Assembly (NCBI GenBank): GCA_036563645.1
Contig: DATCMA010000054.1
Coordinates: 62,001-126,000 of the forward strand
Origin: DATCMA01 sp036563645
GTDB taxonomy: Bacteria; Actinomycetota; Actinomycetes; Mycobacteriales; Micromonosporaceae
Length of the DNA: 64,000 nt
Direction of reading: 5' to 3'
Below the pieces are notes generated by a model that did not search any database, had not been told where the DNA came from, and saw only the letters and a list, made by a program, of their open reading frames with translations. How positions within the stretch are numbered: position 1 is the stretch's first letter; every line of letters starts with the position of its first letter. Position numbers and translations under genes: made by a program. Shown here piece by piece: positions 1 to 8,471 of this stretch.

Positions 1-1563
1 GAGCTGTCTCCCGAGGAGTTCAAGCTGTACGAGCTCATCTGGCGGCGCACCATCGCCTCGCAGATGACGGACGCGGTGGGCTCCAGCGTCTCGGTGCGGA
101 TTCGGGCGACCTCGGCGACAGGCGAGGAGTGCGAGTTCAGCGCGACTGGTAAGACGATCACTGATCCCGGTTTCCTGCGCGTGTACGTCGAGTCGTCCGA
201 TGACGACACCGCGGAGACGGATGACGCCGAGCGGCGGCTGCCGGCTCTCACCAAGGATCAGCGGCTGGTGGTCGAGGGCTTGACGCCGAACAAGCACACC
301 ACTCAGCCGCCCCCGCGGTACACCGAGGCGTCGCTGGTCAAGGCGCTGGAGGAGCTGGGCATCGGCCGCCCGTCCACGTACGCCTCGATCTTGCAGACCA
401 TCCAGGACCGCGGCTACGTCTTCCGGCGGGGTCAGGCGTTGATTCCGTCGTTCTTGGCGTTCGCGGTGGTCGGACTCCTGGAGCGGCACTACCCGCGCCT
501 GGTCGACTACGACTTCACCGCGAGCATGGAGAACGAGCTCGACGAGATCGCCGCGGGTGATCACGCCGCGGTCGACTTCCTCAGCGCCTTCTACTTCGGC
601 ACGGACCGCAACGGCAACGGCGACGGGCGGGTGGCGCTCGAAGGCGGGCTCAAGAAGCTGGTCACCGAGAATCTCGACGCCATTGACGCGCGCAGCGTCA
701 ACTCGATCCCGCTGTTCCGGGACGAGGAAGGCCGCGAGGTGGTGGTTCGGGTCGGCCGGTACGGCCCGTACCTCCAGCGGACCCTGCCGGGGCAGGACGC
801 GTCGGCCGACGGTGAGTCGGTCGGCGATCGGGTGTCGCTGCCGGAGGGGATCGCGCCGGATGAGTTGACCCCGGAGAAGGTCAACGAGCTGTTCCTCAGC
901 GGCAGCGGCGAGCGCAAGCTCGGTGAGCACCCGGAGACCGGGGAGCCGGTGGTGCTCAAGTCCGGTCGGTTCGGGCCGTACGTCGCCAGCGGTGACCGGA
1001 AGGCGTCGCTGCTGCGGTCGCAGTCGCCGGAGTCACTGACACTGGAGGACGCGCTGCGGCTGCTGTCGCTGCCCCGGGTGGTGGGGGTGGCGCCGGACGG
1101 CGAGGAGGTGCTCGCCGCGGCCGGGCGCTATGGCCCGTACGTGAAGAAGGGCGACGAGTTCCGCTCGCTCGACTCCGAAGAGAAGATCTTCACGATCACG
1201 CTGGACGAGGCGCTCGCTCTGCTCGCGGCGCCCAAGACACGCCAGCGGCGGTCGACGGCCCCGCTGCGTGAGTTGGGTGTCGACCCGGTGACCGACAAGC
1301 CGGTGGTCATCAAGGACGGCCGGTTCGGGCCGTACATCACGGATGGGGAGGTCAACGTCTCCCTGCGGCGGGGGCAGACACCGGAGTCGATCACTCTCGA
1401 AGAGGCCGCGGAGATGCTGGCCGAGAAGCGGGCGAAGGGGACGACGTCCCGGCGGTCGACGAGGGCGAAGAAGGCGGCGTCGTCCGGGAGTGAGGCCGAG
1501 GCGGCGGCGAAGCCCGCCCGCAAGTCGGCGCCGAAGAAGGCCACCGCGGGGGCCGCGGAGTAA
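1..1563 (+). CDS. topA: DNA topoisomerase I, C-terminal part (5' end outside window)
   Basis: Type IA topoisomerase that relaxes negative supercoils. The reading frame is open from base 1, so this is the C-terminal 520 residues of a longer protein; the toprim domain and catalytic tyrosine lie upstream of the window. Visible are the end of the topoisomerase core (GRPSTYASILQTIQDRGYV, then LVDYDFTASMENELDEIAAG) and four Topo_C repeats, each with a G-R-[FY]-G-P-Y signature (GRYGPYLQ, GRFGPYVA, GRYGPYVK, GRFGPYIT). The protein ends in a Lys/Ala-rich basic tail (RAKKAASSGSEAEAAAKPA...), typical of actinobacterial TopA and not of E. coli TopA. The zinc-finger C-terminus of proteobacteria is absent. 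The downstream tmk-holB neighbourhood matches the usual actinomycete arrangement. Confidence 0.96.
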   Translation, partial: ELSPEEFKLYELIWRRTIASQMTDAVGSSVSVRIRATSATGEECEFSATGKTITDPGFLRVYVESSDDDTAETDDAERRLPALTKDQRLVVEGLTPNKHTTQPPPRYTEASLVKALEELGIGRPSTYASILQTIQDRGYVFRRGQALIPSFLAFAVVGLLERHYPRLVDYDFTASMENELDEIAAGDHAAVDFLSAFYFGTDRNGNGDGRVALEGGLKKLVTENLDAIDARSVNSIPLFRDEEGREVVVRVGRYGPYLQRTLPGQDASADGESVGDRVSLPEGIAPDELTPEKVNELFLSGSGERKLGEHPETGEPVVLKSGRFGPYVASGDRKASLLRSQSPESLTLEDALRLLSLPRVVGVAPDGEEVLAAAGRYGPYVKKGDEFRSLDSEEKIFTITLDEALALLAAPKTRQRRSTAPLRELGVDPVTDKPVVIKDGRFGPYITDGEVNVSLRRGQTPESITLEEAAEMLAEKRAKGTTSRRSTRAKKAASSGSEAEAAAKPARKSAPKKATAGAAE

Positions 1564-1814
1564 TCAGGCGCGTTGCGGCCGTGCGCCCGCCGGGGTGTGG
1601 CGCGCCGCGTGGGCGGCGCCTTCCCGGGTAGGGATGCCGGTCGATGACCGGACCGACCGTCGCCGGCCTCGGGGCGAGCGTGGCCGAGGTCATGCTCCCG
1701 AGCGTCGACAGGGTGAGTCTCCGGCTTGTCCGGCGGGCGGTGCCCGTGCCGTGCCGCGCCCGGCGGTGTCGGCTGATTTCCGGCCCGGAGGAATCGTCTG
1801 TCGGGCACAGCGAT

Positions 1815-1837
1815 TGATGCGAATCATTTTCGCATCA
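1815..1837. promoter_or_regulatory. Candidate TetR operator (9-5-9 inverted repeat)
   Basis: TGATGCGAA, a 5-base spacer, then TTCGCATCA: a perfect 9-bp inverted repeat of 23 bp, the size and symmetry of a TetR-dimer operator. It sits about 130 bp upstream of the tetR start at 1971, in the A+T-richer promoter region. Autoregulation is an inference; no experimental support. Confidence 0.5.
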
Positions 1838-1902
1838 GATTGGCCGTGACCGGTAAATACTTTGGGCCGGTTCGCTCGTTAATCCGAATAAAGTCGCGCA
1901 AT

Positions 1903-1934
1903 CGCGTGATCTGCGAATCCGCTTTGATCACGCG
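1903..1934. promoter_or_regulatory. Perfect 9-bp inverted repeat upstream of tetR
   Basis: CGCGTGATC at 1903-1911 and GATCACGCG at 1926-1934 with a 14-base spacer, ending 36 bases before the tetR start. It could be a second operator or a leader hairpin. The spacer is long for a single TetR dimer site. Confidence 0.35.
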
Positions 1935-1970
1935 GACGGGATCAATGTGTCGAAAGGGGAGTGGGGACGA

Positions 1971-2597
1971 GTGCCGACACCGACCATCAGTGGCCCGTTG
2001 CGTCGGGTGCCGGTGCAAGGGCGCAGCGTGGCACGGGTGCAACGCATGCTCGACGCCTGCGCGGATCTCGTCGACGAGGTGGGTTACGAAGGGCTGACCA
2101 CCACGCTGCTCGCTGAGCGCGCTGAAGTCGCGATCGGCTCGGTGTACCAGTTCTTCCCGGACAAGCGCGCGATTGTCCAGGCGGTCACGCTGCGCAACAT
2201 GGAGGCGTACTTGCAGCGCCTCGCGCGCCGCTTCGAGAACGAGCAGTACGCCCACTGGTGGGACGCGGTCGACGCCAGCATCGACGAGTACGTGACGATG
2301 CACCGGACCGTGCCCGGATTCCGCACCTTGCACTTCGGCAACGTCGTCGACTTGCACCTCCTCGACGAGCACCGGGACAACAACTCGGTCATCGCCGACC
2401 ATTTGGCCAAGCTCCTGTTGGAGCGCTTCCCGCACCTTGATCCGTCACGGCTGAGTTTCGCGCTGGAAATCGCGTTCGAAGCCGCGGATTCGTTGATCAA
2501 GTTGGCTTTCCGGCGAGACTCAAATGGCGATGAGCGGGTGTTGGAGGAGACGCGCGCGCTCCTTCGGGAATACCTGCAACGGCACGTTGGGGATTGA
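1971..2597 (+). CDS. TetR/AcrR family transcriptional regulator
   Basis: One-component repressor of about 208 residues. The N-terminal helix-turn-helix is clear: RVQRMLDACADLVDEVGYEGLTT, then TLLAERAEVAIGSVYQFFPDKRAIV, with the conserved G-S-V-Y-x-F-F-P-x-K recognition segment. The C-terminal half is the helical ligand-binding/dimerisation domain (LAKLLLERFPHLDPSRLSFALEIAFEAADSLIKLA). The frame opens at GTG 1947, but an AAGGGGAG ribosome-binding site at 1954-1961 sits correctly for the GTG at 1971, so I use 1971. The ligand and regulon cannot be read from the sequence. The only near neighbour in the same region is a decayed minus-strand gene, so its original partner may be lost. Confidence 0.88.
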   Translation: MPTPTISGPLRRVPVQGRSVARVQRMLDACADLVDEVGYEGLTTTLLAERAEVAIGSVYQFFPDKRAIVQAVTLRNMEAYLQRLARRFENEQYAHWWDAVDASIDEYVTMHRTVPGFRTLHFGNVVDLHLLDEHRDNNSVIADHLAKLLLERFPHLDPSRLSFALEIAFEAADSLIKLAFRRDSNGDERVLEETRALLREYLQRHVGD

Positions 2598-2606
2598 CGA
2601 CTCCTC

Positions 2607-2960
2607 TCAGAGAAACACCTGGCCGTCGCCGCGATAGGTCGCGACCACGTCAACGATCGGGTTTCCCTCACTGCGGTACCGCTCGTTGACGTGTCCCCCT
2701 CACTCGCCTGTCGTGGCGTGCCGGACGCACACCCGGTCGCCGGGACGGAGATGGTTCGCGGCCGGGCCAACGAGCGCGATTTGCGCCTCACCCACCAGCC
2801 CTGGGCCGGCGGTCACGTCCGTCACGGCCGGGTCCGCCGCGGTCGTGGCGACGTGGTGGCCGTGAGGCGCGTGAAGCGCGCGTCGCGCCCGTCGACCACG
2901 CGTACGCTCACGGCTGCGGGAGCAGAGGTGCCGGTCCGGCCTGCCTGCCGGTCGCGCCGC
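2607..2960 (-). pseudogene. Decayed minus-strand gene, weakly PanD-like
   Basis: Three frames of this stretch carry pieces of what looks like one coding region on the minus strand. One piece reads VSVRVVDGRDARFTRLTA (starting near 2930). After a frame change comes GPGLVGEAQIALVGPAANHL followed by RPGDRVCVRHA. A TGA at 2700-2702 ends that frame, and the same frame continues as HVNERYRSEGNPIVDVVATY with RGDGQVFL to the stop at 2607. The ...VG-PAA-x-L-x-PGD-x-V... segment resembles the C-terminus of aspartate 1-decarboxylase (PanD: N-G-AAA-x-L-V-x-PGD), but the match is short. I see neither a start codon nor the PanD Gly-Ser cleavage site. Most likely a relic with a frameshift and a stop; identity uncertain. 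Confidence 0.35.
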
Positions 2961-3040
2961 GGGCTCGTCCCCGGACGTCGGGGCATGCCCGCTGCGATTC
3001 GGTGATGGGTTGATTACAGTGTCACCACCGAAGCCCAGCA

Positions 3041-5245
3041 GTGGGCCGGCAGGGAGGTACGGCAATCGATACGACAGCCACGGCGGGAGGCGGGGGCGCC
3101 CGAGGCGCTCCACCACCGGCTCCCGCAGCCCAGCCTGACCTCTCCGGCTTCAAGGCGCTCCGCTCGGTCATGCGGATCCGGCCCTTCCGCCGGCTGTGGA
3201 TCGTGCTGGGTGTTGCCTCGTTCGGCGACTGGCTTGGCCTGCTCGCCACTTCGGTGTTCGCGTCCGCTCAGGTCGAGAGCGACGCGGCTAAGGGGTTGGC
3301 TTTCGGCGGTGTCATCGCCGTTCGCTTGCTGCCCGCGCTCATCCTGGGGCCCGTCGCCGGTGTGCTGGCGGACCGCTTCGACCGCCGGTACACGATCGTG
3401 GTCTGCGATCTGCTCCGGTTCGCGCTCTTCGCGTCGATCCCGCTGCTGCCGATTTTCGGCGCCAGTGGAGGTGTGACGGTCGGCTGGGCCGCGATCGCCG
3501 TCTTCCTCATCGAAACGATCACGCTGATCTGGATTCCGGCCAAGGAGGCGGCCGTCCCCAACCTGATCCCCCGGGCTCGCCTAGAGGTCGCCAACCAACT
3601 CACCTTGATCACCACGTACGGGTTGACCCCGGTGCTGGCGGCCCTGGGGATATCCGCGCTCGACGCCATCATCCGCGGCGTCACCGGCGCGACGCCCCCC
3701 GCGTGGGCGGAGCCGGCGGAGTTGGCGCTGTACTTCAACGCGTTCTCTCGGCTCGCCACCGCGCTCGTGGTGTTGTTCGGCATCAAGGAGATCAGCGGCC
3801 GGTCTAGTGAGGGCAGCCGCGCCACACAGGGCGTGGTCCGCCAGTTCGTCGAGGGTTGGCGGTTCATCAGCCGGACGCCCCTGGTCCGCGGACTCGTCTT
3901 CGGGATCTTCGGCGCCTTCGCCAGCGGCGGGATCGTCATCGGCACCGCCCGCTTCTTCACCGCCTCGCTCAGCGCCGGCGACGCGGCGTTCTACCTGCTC
4001 TTCGGCGCGATCTTCATCGGCCTCGGGCTGGGGATTGGCCTCGGGCCGATGATCGTGCGGGACCTCTCGCGGCGCCGCTGGTTTGGGATGAGCATCGTGC
4101 TCGCCAGCGGCGCGGTCGTCGGGTTATCCGCCGCGATCCACCTCTCCATGGCGATCGTCGGCGCGATCCTGGTCGGCGCCGGTGCCGGCATGGCGTTCCT
4201 CGCTGGCACGACGCTGCTCGGCGGGGAGATCGCCGACGACGTCCGGGGCCGCGTGTTCGCGGTCGTCCAGACCGGCACCCGGGTCGTGCTGATGCTGGCG
4301 GTCTCGCTGAGCAGCGTCCTGGTGGGCGTCGGTGGCTCCCGCGAGCTGCGCGTGGCCAACCTCGGGATCTCCGTGTCGTCGACCCGGGTGCTGCTGTTCA
4401 CCGCCGGGCTCGTCGGGGTCTTCGCCGGCATCAGCTCCTTCCGGCAGATGGACGACAAGAAGGGCGTACCGGTCCTCGCCGACCTGTGGGGATCGATTCG
4501 CGGTCGTCCCCTCGTGCCGGCCGAGCCGTTCACCCGCCAGGGCGTGTTCCTGGTCTTCGAAGGCGGCGAAGGCGCGGGCAAGACCACTCAGGTGCGGAAG
4601 CTCGCCGAGACCCTGCGGGCCAAAGGGCTTGAGGTGGTGGAGACCCGCGAACCAGGGGCGACCGAGATCGGTGAGCGTATCCGCGCGCTGCTCCTCAACC
4701 GCACCCCGGAGGGGCAGGGGCCGTCACCGCGCGCCGAGGCGCTGCTGTACGCCGCGGATCGCGCCCACCACGTGGCCACCGTCATCCGCCCGGCGCTCGC
4801 CCGGGGCGCCATCGTCATCAGCGACCGGTACGTCGACTCCAGCCTCGCCTACCAAGGGGCCGGTCGTACGCTGCCCATCGACGAGCTGTCGTGGCTGTCG
4901 TCGTGGGCTACCGGCGGGCTCAAGCCCGACCTGGTGATCCTGCTCGATGTGGATCCGACGGTGGGGCTCACCCGGGTCTCGGCCCGCGGCGACGCGGACC
5001 GGTTGGAGAGCGAGTCGCTCGCCTTCCACGAGCGCGTCCGGTACGCCTTCCTCGACCTCGCCGCGGCCGACCCCAACCGGTACCTCGTCCTCGACGCGAA
5101 CCAGCCCGTGGAGACAATCCACAAAGCGATCGTGGAGCGGGTCGCCCTCCTGCTCGCCGAGTCCCACGTCGCCGGTGATCAGGTGAGCGAGGAGTTGTCC
5201 GCCATGGTCTCGACCAGCGCTGACGGAGGGGCGGAGCAGCGGTGA
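3041..5245 (+). CDS. tmk: MFS-type membrane protein fused to thymidylate kinase
   Basis: Two-domain protein of about 734 residues. Residues ~40-470 form a 12-helix major-facilitator-like membrane domain (ALILGPVAGVLADRFDRRYT is an MFS loop 2-3 signature). Residues ~500-725 are a complete dTMP kinase: P-loop GGEGAGKTT near 508, DRYVDSSLAYQGAGR near 593, and the SARGDADRLE lid. The kinase makes dTDP for DNA synthesis; what the membrane half moves is unknown. NCBI-style annotations describe the same fusion in other actinomycetes. The start is uncertain: GTG 3041 has no ribosome-binding site, while a strong AGGGAGGT (3051-3058) points to position 3065, which is ATC in this frame. The 3' end overlaps holB by 4 bases (GTGA), so the two are translationally coupled. 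Confidence 0.92.
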   Translation: MGRQGGTAIDTTATAGGGGARGAPPPAPAAQPDLSGFKALRSVMRIRPFRRLWIVLGVASFGDWLGLLATSVFASAQVESDAAKGLAFGGVIAVRLLPALILGPVAGVLADRFDRRYTIVVCDLLRFALFASIPLLPIFGASGGVTVGWAAIAVFLIETITLIWIPAKEAAVPNLIPRARLEVANQLTLITTYGLTPVLAALGISALDAIIRGVTGATPPAWAEPAELALYFNAFSRLATALVVLFGIKEISGRSSEGSRATQGVVRQFVEGWRFISRTPLVRGLVFGIFGAFASGGIVIGTARFFTASLSAGDAAFYLLFGAIFIGLGLGIGLGPMIVRDLSRRRWFGMSIVLASGAVVGLSAAIHLSMAIVGAILVGAGAGMAFLAGTTLLGGEIADDVRGRVFAVVQTGTRVVLMLAVSLSSVLVGVGGSRELRVANLGISVSSTRVLLFTAGLVGVFAGISSFRQMDDKKGVPVLADLWGSIRGRPLVPAEPFTRQGVFLVFEGGEGAGKTTQVRKLAETLRAKGLEVVETREPGATEIGERIRALLLNRTPEGQGPSPRAEALLYAADRAHHVATVIRPALARGAIVISDRYVDSSLAYQGAGRTLPIDELSWLSSWATGGLKPDLVILLDVDPTVGLTRVSARGDADRLESESLAFHERVRYAFLDLAAADPNRYLVLDANQPVETIHKAIVERVALLLAESHVAGDQVSEELSAMVSTSADGGAEQR

Positions 5246-6447
5246 CGGCCGACGTCTTCGCTGACCTGATCGGCCAGGAGGAGGCGGTCGAGACGCTGCG
5301 TCGCGCCGCGGCCGCCGCGCACGCGCGCCTCGCGGGCGGGGAGGGCGTGGACGCGGCGACGGCGGGCGCGATGACCCATGCCTGGATCTTCACGGGCCCG
5401 CCCGGCGCCGGTCGCTCCGCGGCGGCGCGTGCGTTCGCCGCCGCCTTGCAGTGCCGCAGTGGCACCGGCTGCGGGCAGTGCGCCGAATGCCACACCACCC
5501 TCGCCGGGACCCACGCGGACGTCACGATCGTCGTCCCCGACGGGCTCTCCATCGGTGTCGATGAGATTCGGTCGCTCGTGCTGCGCGCGGCCAGTGCCCC
5601 GTCTGGGGGCCGGTGGCAGGTCGTGGTCATCGAGGACGCGGATCGGCTCACCGAGGCGGCCGGCAACGCCCTGCTGAAGGCCGTGGAGGAGCCGCCGCCG
5701 CGCACGGTCTTCCTCCTGTGCACCCCCTCGACCCATCCCCACGACATCTCCGTCACGCTGCGGTCCCGGTGCCGCGTGGTGGCGCTGCGACAGCCCACGG
5801 TGGACGCGGTCGCCGCCGCGCTCGTGAGCCGAGATGGCATCCCCGAGGACGTGGCCCGGTGGGCGGCCGCCGCGGCGCAGGGAGACGTCGAGCGGGCGCG
5901 GCAGCTCGCCCTCGATCCGGAAGCCCGCCAGCGGCGGGAGGCGGTGCTCGCCGTACCCCGTCGACTCACCGGGATGGGCGCCGCCTTCGACGCGGCGTTG
6001 TCCCTGATCGAGGCCGCTGAGGCCGAGGCGGAGGCGGCGGTCGCCGATCTGGATGCGCGGGAGCGAGAGGAGCTGCAAACCGCGCTCGGCGCGGGCGGCA
6101 CCGGGCGTGGCGCGGCGGCTGCCGCGCGCGGCATCGCGGGCCAGCTCAAGGAGCTGGAGCGCCGGCAAAAGTCGCGGGCCACGCGGGTGCAGCGCGACGC
6201 CCTGGACCGCGCCCTCGTCGATCTCGCCGGCTTCTACCGCGATGTGCTCGTCCGCTCCCTTGGCGCCCCGGTCGCCCCTATCCACAGTGACACCGCGGAG
6301 CTGGCGGAGGCCGCCGCGCGGACGTGGAGCCCGGAGGCGACGTTGCGGCGGCTGGAGGCGGTGCTGGCCTGCCGCCAGGCGATTGAGGCCAACGTCAAGC
6401 CCCGCATCGCGGTGGAGTCCATGATGCTCGCGCTGTGGCGTGGCTGA
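5242..6447 (+). CDS. holB: DNA polymerase III subunit delta' (clamp loader)
   Basis: AAA+-type clamp-loader subunit that, with gamma/tau and delta, loads the beta clamp. About 401 residues. Visible: a degenerate Walker A (GPPGAGRS near 52-59, with Arg in place of the catalytic Lys, as expected for a non-ATPase delta'), a four-cysteine zinc module (C-x6-C-x2-C-x2-C in CRSGTGCGQCAECH), the Walker B-like VVVIEDADRLTEAAGNALLK, and the SRC motif (LRSRCRV) carrying the arginine finger. The C-terminal collar domain follows. GTG 5242 overlaps the tmk stop. The neighbourhood topA-tmk-holB is a replication-linked group. Confidence 0.94.
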   Translation: MTADVFADLIGQEEAVETLRRAAAAAHARLAGGEGVDAATAGAMTHAWIFTGPPGAGRSAAARAFAAALQCRSGTGCGQCAECHTTLAGTHADVTIVVPDGLSIGVDEIRSLVLRAASAPSGGRWQVVVIEDADRLTEAAGNALLKAVEEPPPRTVFLLCTPSTHPHDISVTLRSRCRVVALRQPTVDAVAAALVSRDGIPEDVARWAAAAAQGDVERARQLALDPEARQRREAVLAVPRRLTGMGAAFDAALSLIEAAEAEAEAAVADLDAREREELQTALGAGGTGRGAAAAARGIAGQLKELERRQKSRATRVQRDALDRALVDLAGFYRDVLVRSLGAPVAPIHSDTAELAEAAARTWSPEATLRRLEAVLACRQAIEANVKPRIAVESMMLALWRG

Positions 6448-6466
6448 GAGGGCGCACAATCAGCGC

Positions 6467-6946
6467 GTGAGCAATAACCGGGCCGTGCCCGATCCCATCG
6501 AGGAGCAGCTCCCCGTCTTCGCGTACGGGACGCTGCGCAACGGGGAGCCGAACTACGTCCGCTATCTCAAGGGCCAGACGTCCAAGGAGGAGCCCGCCAC
6601 ACTCGCCGGTGCGCGGATGTACGACGCGGGCCCCTTCCCGTACGTGGACTACGACCCCACTAACCCGTTCCCCGACAGCCGGGTCGTCGGCGAGCTGATG
6701 CACCTCCCCGCCGCCACCTACCGTGAGGTCTTGGCGCGGCTTGACGAGTTGGAGGGCTACCAGCCCGGGTCACCGGGAAACCACTACGAGCGCATCGCCA
6801 CCGACGTGCGCCGTGGCGACGGCACCTCGGTGCGCGCGTGGATCTATGTGATCAATCCCAGTCGACGCGATTCCCTGGCCGGACTGACGTGGATCGAATC
6901 TGGTGACTGGGTCGCGTACCGCGCCGGTCGCGCTCCCCGCCCCTGA
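6467..6946 (+). CDS. Gamma-glutamylcyclotransferase-like protein (AIG2/GGCT fold)
   Basis: About 159 residues. The family hallmark FAYGTLRNGE lies at the N-terminus and the presumed catalytic glutamate is in LARLDELEGYQP; the family releases 5-oxoproline from gamma-glutamyl amines or peptides. The substrate here is not known. The frame also opens at GTG 6440, which would overlap holB by 8 bases; GTG 6467 is preferred because the conserved domain begins about 15 residues after it, but neither has a convincing ribosome-binding site. It follows holB closely and may be cotranscribed. Confidence 0.8.
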   Translation: MSNNRAVPDPIEEQLPVFAYGTLRNGEPNYVRYLKGQTSKEEPATLAGARMYDAGPFPYVDYDPTNPFPDSRVVGELMHLPAATYREVLARLDELEGYQPGSPGNHYERIATDVRRGDGTSVRAWIYVINPSRRDSLAGLTWIESGDWVAYRAGRAPRP

Positions 6947-7070
6947 CCGCGCCGCCGGATTGTGCCGACCTCAGGCATCGGCCCGTCGTGCCGCTTGCAT
7001 CCTTACGCAACGGTACGGTTCGATTCCGTAGAGTCACAGGTGCCGCACAGCGGGGTGAGGGAGCTGGCGG

Positions 7071-7397
7071 ATGGGGCGGGAGATCGACGAAGCCTGGATT
7101 GAGGAAGCGATCGAGCGCTATCGCCGTATCGAGTCCTTGCAGGCCGAATTCGACAAAGCGGCGCACGCCGTCCGCGTCGCCGTCCGATCTCCCGACGGCC
7201 TGGTCGAGATCGTGGTGACGGCCGCAGGAGAGATCACCGATGTCCGTGTCTTCAACGGGGCAAACGGTCTGATCAATGTGGAGCTCTCCCGGTCAGTCCA
7301 CGCCGCGGTGACCGCCGCCGCGGACGCGGCACGCTGGGCCAGAGACAAGCTGTACAGCCAGACGTTCGCGGAATACCGCCCACTCGCGGAGGCCTAA
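7071..7397 (+). CDS. YbaB/EbfC-like small protein heading an ESX-associated set
   Basis: 108 residues. The N-terminal amphipathic helix (EEAIERYRRIESLQAEFDKAAHAV) and the strand pattern VRSPDGLVEIVVTAAGEITDVRV, then a C-terminal helix, match the YbaB/EbfC nucleoid-protein fold. Variants of this fold in actinobacteria are often encoded beside WXG100/ESX genes rather than beside recR. GGGAG about 7 bases before ATG 7071 supports the start. The next gene starts at the base after this stop, so the three genes 7071-8467 form one transcription unit. DNA binding is an inference from the fold only. Confidence 0.72.
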   Translation: MGREIDEAWIEEAIERYRRIESLQAEFDKAAHAVRVAVRSPDGLVEIVVTAAGEITDVRVFNGANGLINVELSRSVHAAVTAAADAARWARDKLYSQTFAEYRPLAEA

Positions 7398-7703
7398 GTG
7401 GAGGGTCTACGCCGCTTCGCGAGGCGCCTCGATGAGGCTGCCGCCTTGCTGTCGGCTACCGCCCCCGCCGCGGTGAACCTGACCCCTGCCGCGTCGGCTT
7501 TCGGCGCGGACGCTCCCGGGCGGATCGGTGAGTTGGGCCGCGCCCTGTACGCGGAGGTGGTGGCGGCGGCGACCGCCCGGAGCCGTGAGGCACGGGTGGC
7601 GGCCGGATGGCTCGCCGAAACCGCGGATGCGCTCCGTGCGGCCGGTGACGCGTACGCCGAAACTGATGCCGCGGCGCGGCGCCGCATGCCCGGGGAGTCC
7701 TGA
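7398..7703 (+). CDS. Small helical EspC/WXG100-like protein
   Basis: 101 residues, nearly all Ala-rich amphipathic helix (LRRFARRLDEAAALLS... ARVAAGWLAETADALRAAGDAY). The length, the Trp-Leu turn position and the YAETD-type C-terminus (Y-x3-D/E-like) recall EspC/DUF2580 or WXG100 proteins secreted by type VII systems. GGAGG at 7387-7391 precedes GTG 7398 by 6 bases, and the start abuts the preceding TAA. No EccC-type ATPase or other secretion component is present in the window, so export is an inference. Confidence 0.6.
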   Translation: MEGLRRFARRLDEAAALLSATAPAAVNLTPAASAFGADAPGRIGELGRALYAEVVAAATARSREARVAAGWLAETADALRAAGDAYAETDAAARRRMPGES

Positions 7704-8467
7704 TGGACCATTTGGACCACCTTGCCGACGCCGCCACCGACTTGCTCCGTCGGGTGGACGACACGCTGGTTGAAGCGGGTGCGCCCGAACATCACCCCAT
7801 CTGGCCGTTGCTGCGCCGTGTCCGCGCGCTGCCGGGCGAGGCAGCCGCGGGGATCTTCGCCCTGCGGCCGTGGGAACTCGCCGAGTCTGGGCGGGCCCTG
7901 CGCCGGCTGGAGAACGGCTACGACGAGGCGCGGGCGGCGCTCGCGGCGCCTCTGCCGTGGCAGGGCCCCGCGGCCGAGGCGTATCGGCAGCACCGCGTCT
8001 CCCTCACGGCGGCCCTCGGCTCGGACGACGAGTGGGGTCTGGCAGCCCGCCTCGATGCCACGGCGTCCTATCTCGACGACGTGGCGCGTTGGGCCGAGTC
8101 CAGCCGAATCGAGCTCGCCGCCACGCTCGTCGAGGTGCTCACCTCCGCGGAGGCGGTGACGGTCCGCGTGGCAGATCCCTTTGCGGATCCCTTGTCGCCG
8201 TCGTGGGGGTGGTGGCCTGGTCTGACCACGCCGAGTGCGGCGCAGGCGTCATGGGGCGGCTCGGCGGTAGCCACCGTGGGGGACGATTCGCCGGCGCGAG
8301 CCGCGGCGGAGATCGGCGCGCGCGTGCTCGGTGTGATCGCCGAGTGCCTGGATCGTGGGGAGGAGATGTTGCGCGCGGCGATGGGGCGGCTCACCGCCCT
8401 GTCCACGCCACACATCTCCACCGACGGCGCGCCTACCTCCGCCAGCACGACGTGGCTGGAGTTTTGA
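7703..8467 (+). CDS. WXG100/PPE-like helical protein, possible type VII substrate
   Basis: 254 residues. The first ~170 residues are long helices with a central turn in LPWQGPAAEAYRQHRVSL, the W-x-G-x-A-A-x-A-Y pattern that marks WXG100-type domains. A Trp/Pro-rich linker (PSWGWWPG) and a further helix follow, ending in TTWLEF. ATG 7703 overlaps the previous stop (TGATG) with GGGGAG 6 bases upstream, so translation is coupled. Function not identifiable; a two-domain secreted or surface helical protein is the best guess. Confidence 0.6.
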   Translation: MDHLDHLADAATDLLRRVDDTLVEAGAPEHHPIWPLLRRVRALPGEAAAGIFALRPWELAESGRALRRLENGYDEARAALAAPLPWQGPAAEAYRQHRVSLTAALGSDDEWGLAARLDATASYLDDVARWAESSRIELAATLVEVLTSAEAVTVRVADPFADPLSPSWGWWPGLTTPSAAQASWGGSAVATVGDDSPARAAAEIGARVLGVIAECLDRGEEMLRAAMGRLTALSTPHISTDGAPTSASTTWLEF

Positions 8468-8471
8468 CCGA

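Larger units (their letters stand above)
1564..1970. other. Intergenic region topA-tetR with inverted repeats
   Basis: About 400 bases without a convincing gene. The first 240 are G+C-rich and the last 160 fall in G+C and look like a promoter region. Two perfect 9-bp inverted repeats lie here (listed separately at 1815-1837 and 1903-1934). I see no clear rho-independent terminator for topA. Confidence 0.5.
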
